5,023 nucleotides of DNA from Alphaproteobacteria bacterium (GTDB lineage: Bacteria > Pseudomonadota > Alphaproteobacteria > Micavibrionales > SZUA-601): assembly GCA_028290805.1 (NCBI GenBank), contig JAQGJA010000015.1:1-5023 (forward strand). Direction: 5' to 3'. Positions 1-5,023 of the stretch are shown one piece after another. The stretch's first letter is position 1; the number at the start of each line of letters is the position of its first letter. A model generated the notes under the pieces. The model was not told where the DNA came from and searched no databases. It worked only from the letters and a program-made list of their open reading frames with translations. A program made the translations under genes and the position numbers.

Positions 1-31
1 CCTAAACCTCAAGTTGAATTATCTCTTTGAC

Positions 32-35
32 AAGG
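32..35 (+). promoter_or_regulatory. Ribosome binding site of the TpsB-type transporter gene
   Basis: AAGG lies five bases before the ATG at 41, an acceptable though short Shine-Dalgarno match. It supports the ATG at 41 over the in-frame TTG at 14, which would add nine residues with no comparable site before it and would place charged residues ahead of the signal peptide. Confidence 0.6.
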
Positions 36-40
36 TTCCT

Positions 41-1759
41 ATGTCCCATAGCTCATCGCTTCGTTTTGCCGCCGTTTCCTTTGCATTCCTTCTGCTTTCG
101 GGCACAGCGATGGCCCAGGCCATTCCAACCACGGTCGAGCCGGGCCGGGTCCAGCGGGATATCAGCCGCGATCTTCGCCCTTCCACAATCGCTACGCCTG
201 CCGAATTGGGAACTGCGCCCGAAGTTGCTGCGCCGCGTGGGGCTAAAAATGTCACCTTCGTCCTCAAGGACGTGATCGTCGAAGGCGGACAAAAATTATC
301 GCGCGCCCGCATCCATTCGATCTATGCCGGCAAAATCGGCAAGACCGTTTCCCTGGCCGAGATTTATGGCGTCGCCAACCAGATCACCCGCGCCTATCGC
401 GATAATGGTTATTTGCTTTCCCGTGCCATTGTGCCTAAACAGCAAATCAAAAACGGCATCGTCCGCATCCAGATCATCGAAGGTTTCGTCAGCGGCTATA
501 CAATCGACGGCAAGGATTTCGGCGGCCGCCAGCAACTGGACGCCTATGCCAAACGGCTTGTCGCCTCGGGCACCCTGAGCGCGGGCAATCTGGAACGTTA
601 TCTGTTGTTGATGAATGATCTTCCCGGCATCCAGGTGCGCAGTATTCTGGCCCCCTCCACCACGGTTTTCGGCGGCACCGATCTGCGCTTGATCGTCGAG
701 CAGAAAAAATTTGCAGGCTCGGCCAGCATCGATAATTTCGGCAACAAGTTCCTGGGTCCCCAGCGCGTTACCCTGACCGGCAGTGCCAACTCGCTTTTCG
801 GCGGCACTGACCAGGTGAATGGCGCATTTTTATGGGCCCCCGCGGCAGACGAACTGGAATTTTATAATGTCAGCTATGGCCAGAATATCGGTAATGAAGG
901 CACGCGCGCTTCGGTCAATATGGGCTATACCCATACCGATCCGACCCTGCCTGCCTCTCTGGGCGGTTTGCTGGACCCGGAAGGCGAAAGCTATATTCTT
1001 GGCTTTAACCTCGCCCATCCTTTTATTCGTTCGCGCGCCCTTAATGTAACCGGCGCCGCAGGGTTTGATTTCACCAAGAATAAAACCGACTTCAATGCTT
1101 CGCCGATTTTCGCCCCGCTGGAAACCGAAGACGACCAGCGCATTGCGCGCCTGTCGGCCCAGATAAATTATCTGGACCGCTTTGCCGGATACAACGCAGC
1201 CAGCGGCACGGTCAGCAAGGGCCTGGATATTCTGGGTTCTTCAGGCCGCGGTGATGCCAATCTAAGCCGTCCCCAGGGCGATCCAAGCTTTACCAAGCTG
1301 AATATGGAGGCATCCCGCCTGCAGCGTCTGTATGGTTCGCTTACCGGCCTGATCGGTTTGTCGGGACAATATTCCTTCAACCCCTTGCTGGCTTCGGAAG
1401 AATTCGGTTTTGGGGGCACGGATTTCGGCCGCGGCTATGACTTTTCCGAAATAACCGGCGACCAGGGGCTCGCCGGAAAAGCCGAACTGGCTTATGGGTT
1501 CGCACCGAATTACAAATATCTGGAAACCTATCAGCTCTATACGTTCTATGATCTGGGCAAGGTCTGGAATCGCGACCCGGCTGCTGGCCAGGAAGCCAGA
1601 GAATCGGCGGCATCTGCCGGTATCGGCACCAGGCTGAATTTCCTGCCCAATCTGCGCGGGGATACATTTATTGCAAAACCGCTGACCCGCGACGTTACCA
1701 GCCGCGGCGAACATGGGGATGACTGGCGTTTCAAGTTCTCGGTAACGTCCAACTTCTAA
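41..1759 (+). CDS. Two-partner secretion outer-membrane transporter, TpsB (ShlB/FhaC/HecB) family
   Basis: This 572-residue protein, a usual length for the family, would export the partner exoprotein encoded just downstream through an outer-membrane beta-barrel (type Vb secretion). Residues 1-25 or 1-27 form a Sec signal peptide: a hydrophobic AFLLLSGTA core, then AMA-QA. After a linker, residues about 71-148 look like a ShlB-type POTRA domain (VTFVLKDVIVEGG at its start, IIEG near its end), and about 149-224 like the second POTRA. The barrel starts near 225 (SIDNFGNKFLGPQR). Family-typical segments follow: SRPQGDPSFTKLNMEASRL (409-427), FGRGYD (462-467, the counterpart of the VRGF/Y loop motif), GD (473-474), DLGKVW (504-509) and a C-terminal FKFSVTSNF ending in Phe, as expected of a barrel insertion signal. 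ATG 41 is chosen because it begins the signal peptide and has AAGG upstream. The stop is TAA. The gene lies 117 bases before the exoprotein gene, in the same direction, so they probably form one operon. Family assignment is firm; partner identity rests on adjacency. Confidence 0.96.
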   Translation: MSHSSSLRFAAVSFAFLLLSGTAMAQAIPTTVEPGRVQRDISRDLRPSTIATPAELGTAPEVAAPRGAKNVTFVLKDVIVEGGQKLSRARIHSIYAGKIGKTVSLAEIYGVANQITRAYRDNGYLLSRAIVPKQQIKNGIVRIQIIEGFVSGYTIDGKDFGGRQQLDAYAKRLVASGTLSAGNLERYLLLMNDLPGIQVRSILAPSTTVFGGTDLRLIVEQKKFAGSASIDNFGNKFLGPQRVTLTGSANSLFGGTDQVNGAFLWAPAADELEFYNVSYGQNIGNEGTRASVNMGYTHTDPTLPASLGGLLDPEGESYILGFNLAHPFIRSRALNVTGAAGFDFTKNKTDFNASPIFAPLETEDDQRIARLSAQINYLDRFAGYNAASGTVSKGLDILGSSGRGDANLSRPQGDPSFTKLNMEASRLQRLYGSLTGLIGLSGQYSFNPLLASEEFGFGGTDFGRGYDFSEITGDQGLAGKAELAYGFAPNYKYLETYQLYTFYDLGKVWNRDPAAGQEARESAASAGIGTRLNFLPNLRGDTFIAKPLTRDVTSRGEHGDDWRFKFSVTSNF

Positions 1760-1809
1760 GAGCCGGATAACGGCCTTAAGACTTTGTTTAGAATTAGCTT
1801 GCTTTTTAT

Positions 1810-1830
1810 GGCAAACGCATATAGGTTGCC
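1810..1830. repeat. Short imperfect inverted repeat in the intergenic gap
   Basis: GGCAAAC and GGTTGCC can pair as a seven-base stem with one A-G mismatch around the seven-base loop GCATATA. No T-run follows, so it is not a standard intrinsic terminator. It could be an mRNA stem that tunes expression between the two genes, or chance; its size does not allow a firm claim. Confidence 0.3.
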
Positions 1831-1864
1831 TGCATCGCAAGATACTTTGCTTATGGATTTTTCC

Positions 1865-1871
1865 GGAAAGG
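1865..1871 (+). promoter_or_regulatory. Ribosome binding site of the exoprotein gene
   Basis: GGAAAGG lies five bases before the ATG at 1877. This purine-rich site decides the start among three in-frame ATGs (1808, 1853, 1877); the two upstream ones have no comparable site and would put charged, non-hydrophobic residues before the signal peptide. Confidence 0.7.
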
Positions 1872-1876
1872 CCGAA

Positions 1877-4800
1877 ATGACCAATATTACTCCAAAGAAA
1901 ACGCTTCTTGGCTCCAGCAGCCTGACACGCCTGGCGCTGTCGGCGGCCATCGCCCTTTCAGGCCTTGCGGCTTCCCCGGCCTTGGCCCAGGCAATTGACG
2001 ATGCGGCGCTGCCGACGGGCGGCAATGTAGCGGTTGGTGCGGCCAGCTTTGCCCAGGACGGCAATACACTGCATATCAACCAGGCTTCGCAAAATGCCTT
2101 GATCAACTGGAGCAGCTTTAATATCGGCGAAAAAGCCGCCGCGCAATTCAACCAGCCCAATGCAAGCGCTTTGGCCGTCAACCGCGTTTCCGACGTGAAC
2201 CCGTCCCAGATCATGGGAAGCCTTCGCGCCAACGGCCAGGTTGTGATTTTAAACAATAACGGCGTCGTATTCGGCAAAAACTCACATGTCGATGTTGCAG
2301 GCCTGTTGGTCAGCACCGGCGATATCGACCAGGATGATTTCGCCAAAACGGGCAAGATCAACCTGTCCAATATCAACGGCAAAAACGGCAAGGTCGTCAA
2401 TGACGGCCAGATCCAGATCAGCAATGCGGGCATCGCGGCCTTTGTCGCCCCTGAAGTCGTCAATAACGGCCTCATCGAAGCCAAACTGGGCAAGATCGCG
2501 CTGGCCTCGGGCAGCGACAAAGCCACCGTGGATATGTATGGCGACGGCCTGGTCGAACTGGCCTTGGATGACAAAGCCGGCAAAGCCGTGATTACCAATA
2601 ACGGCAGTTTGCGCGCCGATGGCGGTAAAATCGCCATTACCGTTAAGGCGGCAAAAGGCGTCGTTGATTCGGTCGTCAACCTCAACGGCGTGGTCGAAGC
2701 CAACAGCTTCAGCCAGAAAAACGGCGTCATTACATTGAATGCCGAAAATGCCGATATCCATGCGGCCGGCGCAATCAATGCCAAAGGCGGCAAAGGCAAA
2801 GTCGCTTTGCATTCCAACAAGAACATCAAGATTGCCCGCGCGGCCAAAATCAATGCCGATGGCGGCAATGGTTCAGTGACCGTGATCGGCGACCAAAGCA
2901 CCCTGATGGATGGCACGATCAGCGCCCAGGGCGAGAATGGTTTTGTTGAAACTTCCGGCGGATTGCTGGGCGTTCACGGCAATGTCACCCTCAGCCAGGG
3001 CGGCAAATGGCTTCTTGATCCAACCAACATCGTCGTCGTTGGCGGCAATGGCGATGGACCCGGTGATAATGTGGATGGTGTCATTACTGCTGATGACACA
3101 GCGGGCAATTCACAATACCGCATAGGCGTGAACTTTATCAATAACGCCTTGAATAATGGCAATGACGTCACGCTGCAAACCAGCGCAAAGGGCGTCAATG
3201 AAGGCAATATTACCGTTCGCGCCGCGATCGTAAAAACATCGGGCGGTGCGTCCTCGCTTGTATTTAACGCGCATAATGATATTTCCGTGCAAAACTCGAT
3301 CCGTTCGGAAGTGGGCGCATTGAATATTACGCTGAATGCCGATTTCGACGGCGACAGCACGACTTCGCAAATCACATTCAGCAATGGCGCCGATATCCAC
3401 AGCAATGGCGGCGATGTTGCGTTTAATGCACCCGGAAACATTACCCTGATGGAAGGCAGCCGCATCAATGCAGAAGGCGGCAATATCACCTTTACCCAAG
3501 GCGGTCGCCTTGGCGCTTTCAACAACAGCATCCGTACATCCGGCACAGGTGAAATTACCATTGCCCAGAATACGGGCGGCTCGATCCAGTCGGCGGTCAA
3601 CGCCATTTACAATACAGGCACAGGACTGAATACCGTCAATGTCGGTGCGGGCACATTTGAAGAAAACCTGAACATCCGCCAGGGTAATTTAAACCTGAAC
3701 GGCGCGAATGCCAAGAAAGACCCCAATGCGGACCCTTCCCTGCGCGGCCCGGAAACCATCATCCTGTCCAGCAGCAATGCGTTTAATGTCACGGCCGACA
3801 ATGTGACCATTGACGGCTTCACGACCAAAAGCCAGACGATATCATTCTGCTTATTCTGTTTCCCTGGCTTTCCTTTCCCCGGTTTTCCTTTTCCGGGCTT
3901 TCCTTTTCCGGGCTTTCCTTTTCCATCCGTCAGCTTGATGGATAACAGCGTGCTGGCAACCGACGTTGCGAACCTGACCATCAGCAACAACGTTTTTGTT
4001 GGCGGCAATAATGGTGTCAGAACGATTGGCGGCAATATGGTTTCCATCCAGTCAAACGCTATTTCCGATACGGAAGTGGATGGTATCAGGATTGAAGGAA
4101 ATACGGGCAATGTGGCCATTACTGGGAATACGGTTGTTAATGCAGGCGATAACGGTATCCAGGTTACCTCTAATTCCAATGATGAATTCCCCATTTTCAA
4201 TTTCATGGAGATTGCGCCTCTGGCGGTGAATGAGGACTTGGTCCTCTTGCCTGCGGAGACCGGTGAGGTAGCCATTTCCGGCAATACCATCACCAATGCG
4301 GGCAATAGCGGTATTAGCCTGGACACGGTTACCACCGGAAATATTTCCGACAATACGGTCAACGGCAATACCACCACCGGTTTATTACTGGACAATGACA
4401 ATGGCCAGATCACCCTGAGCGGCAATACGGTCAATAGCGTCGATGGCGGTTATGGCGCGCGCATCAATAGCGGGATTATCAATCTGTTGGGGGCGGCCAA
4501 CCGCTTTAACGGCGGCGATGTCGGCATGTCTTTCAATGGTTCCACCCAGCCGGTATTTGAGGAAATTCCGCTTCGGTTGATGGATATCTCGCTGGCGGCA
4601 GGGGAAAACCAGACACTCAGCCTGGTCGATAACAGCTTTGGCTCGACCGTTTTCAATGGCCAGTCCGGTTATTACATCCAGTTGGAAAACGGTGCCTTGT
4701 TCGGCGATGATGTCGATCCGGCTTTGCTGAATGCTTCGCAGGTGAATTTTGACGGTTTCCAGCCGAATTCTTTCCTCATCAGCCAGAATGATTTCGACGG

Positions 4801-5023
4801 GTTGATGCCTCGCCTGTACCACTACCCTAATGACAATACGCTGGGCCTGATTTTCTTTGGCATTGGCGTGCCACCGGCCAATACGACTCAGCCTGCCAAT
4901 AGCAACCCGACCGGCGTTGCGGATATCAATGATATCCTGCCGCGCCAGCAGCTGGTGCTGTTACGCGGGGCGACGGGCGCTTCGGTAACGATATTGGGCC
5001 TGCCATTCGCTTCGCTTTCCACC
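1877..5023 (+). CDS. TpsA-type filamentous-haemagglutinin-like exoprotein with right-handed beta-helix, 3' end outside window
   Basis: This is the secreted partner of the upstream transporter: 1049 codons without a stop, running off the window, so the C-terminus is unknown. Residues 1-37 are a long Sec signal peptide (LALSAAIALSGLAASPALA, then QA). It lacks the extended signal-peptide region of many TpsA proteins. Residues about 40-290 match the TPS secretion domain: WSSFNIG (78-84), NRVSDVNPSQIMGSLRANGQ just before NNNGVVFG (126-133, at the NPNGI position), and the strand repeats NNGLIEAKLGKIALASG and VNLNGVVEA. Residues about 295-560 are beta-strand repeats with INAxGG turns (near 300, 325 and 530), GFVETSGG (355-362) and WLLDPTN (378-384), hallmarks of HMW/FHA-like adhesins. 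From about 569 it resembles a pectate-lyase/NosD-like helix entry (SIQSAVNAI, GAGTFEENL at 590-598, NVTIDGF at 642-648), followed by SGNTxxN-type coils to about 865. The segment around 920-995 (FNGQSGYYIQL, VNFDGF, LYHYPNDNTLGLIFFG) is a post-helix module. Only two cysteines are seen, at 658 and 661. The export role is firm; whether it is an adhesin, enzyme or toxin carrier is undecided. Confidence 0.94.
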   Translation, partial: MTNITPKKTLLGSSSLTRLALSAAIALSGLAASPALAQAIDDAALPTGGNVAVGAASFAQDGNTLHINQASQNALINWSSFNIGEKAAAQFNQPNASALAVNRVSDVNPSQIMGSLRANGQVVILNNNGVVFGKNSHVDVAGLLVSTGDIDQDDFAKTGKINLSNINGKNGKVVNDGQIQISNAGIAAFVAPEVVNNGLIEAKLGKIALASGSDKATVDMYGDGLVELALDDKAGKAVITNNGSLRADGGKIAITVKAAKGVVDSVVNLNGVVEANSFSQKNGVITLNAENADIHAAGAINAKGGKGKVALHSNKNIKIARAAKINADGGNGSVTVIGDQSTLMDGTISAQGENGFVETSGGLLGVHGNVTLSQGGKWLLDPTNIVVVGGNGDGPGDNVDGVITADDTAGNSQYRIGVNFINNALNNGNDVTLQTSAKGVNEGNITVRAAIVKTSGGASSLVFNAHNDISVQNSIRSEVGALNITLNADFDGDSTTSQITFSNGADIHSNGGDVAFNAPGNITLMEGSRINAEGGNITFTQGGRLGAFNNSIRTSGTGEITIAQNTGGSIQSAVNAIYNTGTGLNTVNVGAGTFEENLNIRQGNLNLNGANAKKDPNADPSLRGPETIILSSSNAFNVTADNVTIDGFTTKSQTISFCLFCFPGFPFPGFPFPGFPFPGFPFPSVSLMDNSVLATDVANLTISNNVFVGGNNGVRTIGGNMVSIQSNAISDTEVDGIRIEGNTGNVAITGNTVVNAGDNGIQVTSNSNDEFPIFNFMEIAPLAVNEDLVLLPAETGEVAISGNTITNAGNSGISLDTVTTGNISDNTVNGNTTTGLLLDNDNGQITLSGNTVNSVDGGYGARINSGIINLLGAANRFNGGDVGMSFNGSTQPVFEEIPLRLMDISLAAGENQTLSLVDNSFGSTVFNGQSGYYIQLENGALFGDDVDPALLNASQVNFDGFQPNSFLISQNDFDGLMPRLYHYPNDNTLGLIFFGIGVPPANTTQPANSNPTGVADINDILPRQQLVLLRGATGASVTILGLPFASLST
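3866..3925 (+). repeat. Four tandem 15-base units encoding GFPFP inside the exoprotein
   Basis: Units lie at 3866-3880, 3881-3895, 3896-3910 and 3911-3925; the consensus is GGCTTTCCTTTTCCG. Units 3 and 4 differ only in the last base, unit 2 differs from unit 3 at one base, and unit 1 is the most diverged of the four. The preceding 15 bases (3851-3865, LFCFP) look like a decayed further unit. The unit is a multiple of three, so copy-number change by slippage would keep the reading frame. The plus strand is strongly pyrimidine-rich here, unlike the surrounding gene. The encoded stretch covers residues 664-683 and probably forms a proline-rich loop out of the beta-helix. Confidence 0.92.
3971..4474 (+). 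repeat. Degenerate parallel beta-helix coil repeats in the exoprotein
   Basis: Protein-level repeats of the type (V/I)xIxxNxxxxxxxxGIxI recur from residue 699: NLTISNNVFVGGNNGV (699), VSIQSNAISDTEVDGIRI (about 726), NVAITGNTVVNAGDNGIQV (745), EVAISGNTITNAGNSGISL (797), NISDNTVNGNTTTGLLL (822) and QITLSGNTVNSVDGGYGARI (844). The regular spacing of about 20-24 residues and the conserved Asn after each short strand are typical of right-handed beta-helix (PbH1/NosD-like) coils. The DNA repeats are too diverged to matter as DNA repeats. A non-repeat insert of about 27 residues interrupts the series at 769-795. Confidence 0.75.

Larger units (their letters stand above)
1760..1876. other. Intergenic gap between transporter and exoprotein genes
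   Basis: The gap is AT-richer than its flanks and contains no gene. I see no stem followed by a T-run that would act as a terminator, and no convincing -35/-10 pair with 16-18 base spacing. Two short inverted repeats are present: GCCG/CGGC (1762-1765 and 1771-1774), and a better one at 1810-1830. Read-through from the transporter gene is the simplest interpretation. Confidence 0.5.

Noticed and set aside
1762..1774. Terminator after the transporter gene
   Set aside because: GCCG/CGGC forms only a four-base stem and is not followed by a T-run.
1262..1840. Minus-strand open frame of 192 codons across the 3' end of the transporter gene
   Set aside because: It overlaps strongly conserved barrel-coding sequence, has no recognisable domain, and fits a shadow frame.
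1784..1860. Promoter for a separately transcribed exoprotein gene
   Set aside because: Candidates such as TTGTTT, TTGCTT and CATATA occur, but none pair with 16-18 base spacing, so no promoter can be supported.
1808..1876. Alternative in-frame ATG starts at 1808 and 1853 for the exoprotein, possibly giving an extended signal peptide
   Set aside because: Neither has a Shine-Dalgarno sequence at the right distance, and the added residues (MANAYRLPASQ, MDFSGKAE) do not resemble the known extended signal-peptide region. ATG 1877 has GGAAAGG five bases upstream.
3866..3925. CRISPR-like array
   Set aside because: The 15-base units abut with no spacers and are in frame with an open coding sequence; they are a coding tandem repeat.
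1756..4434. Long minus-strand open frames (1756-2916, 2974-3606, 3607-4434), all in one antisense frame
   Set aside because: They lie opposite the exoprotein gene, which has a signal peptide, clear family motifs and an uninterrupted frame. Their products are low-complexity Leu/Pro/Ala/Ser mixtures typical of the complement of GGC/AAT/ACC/GCC-rich coding DNA. They show no domain or convincing ribosome binding site.

Overview
The window holds two consecutive plus-strand genes of a two-partner (type Vb) secretion system. The first encodes an outer-membrane TpsB-type transporter (41-1759, complete). The second encodes its large secreted partner, a TpsA-type filamentous-haemagglutinin-like exoprotein. 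It begins at 1877 and is still open, with 1049 sense codons, when the window ends at 5023. Both proteins start with Sec signal peptides ending in an A-x-A/Q-A cleavage region. This is a Gram-negative bacterium, most likely a proteobacterium. A moderate-GC alphaproteobacterium is my guess from the style of the exoprotein, but the window has no marker that proves it.

Layout: 1-40 is upstream sequence with the ribosome binding site of the first gene. 41-1759 is the transporter, with signal peptide, two POTRA domains and a 16-strand-type barrel carrying an RGY-type loop motif and a terminal phenylalanine. 1760-1876 is a 117-base gap with no clear terminator or promoter, so co-transcription is the simplest reading. 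1877-5023 is the exoprotein. It runs signal peptide, TPS secretion domain, haemagglutinin-type beta-helical segment with ETSG and WLLDP motifs, then a right-handed parallel beta-helix of pectate-lyase/NosD style, then a post-helix module cut by the window edge.

How they work together: both proteins would cross the inner membrane by Sec. The periplasmic POTRA domains of the transporter would recognise the N-terminal TPS domain of the exoprotein and thread it through the barrel, and the exoprotein would fold outside into a long beta-helix. Its final job (adhesin, contact-dependent toxin, polysaccharide binding) cannot be decided because the C-terminus is outside the window.

The oddest element is a tandem 15-base repeat at 3866-3925 inside the beta-helix part. 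It encodes four GFPFP units preceded by a degenerate unit and the only two cysteines seen in the exoprotein, in a C-x-x-C arrangement. Read on the opposite strand, the same DNA would encode a strongly hydrophilic KGKPG repeat. A second insert (about 4181-4261) has locally different glutamate codon use.
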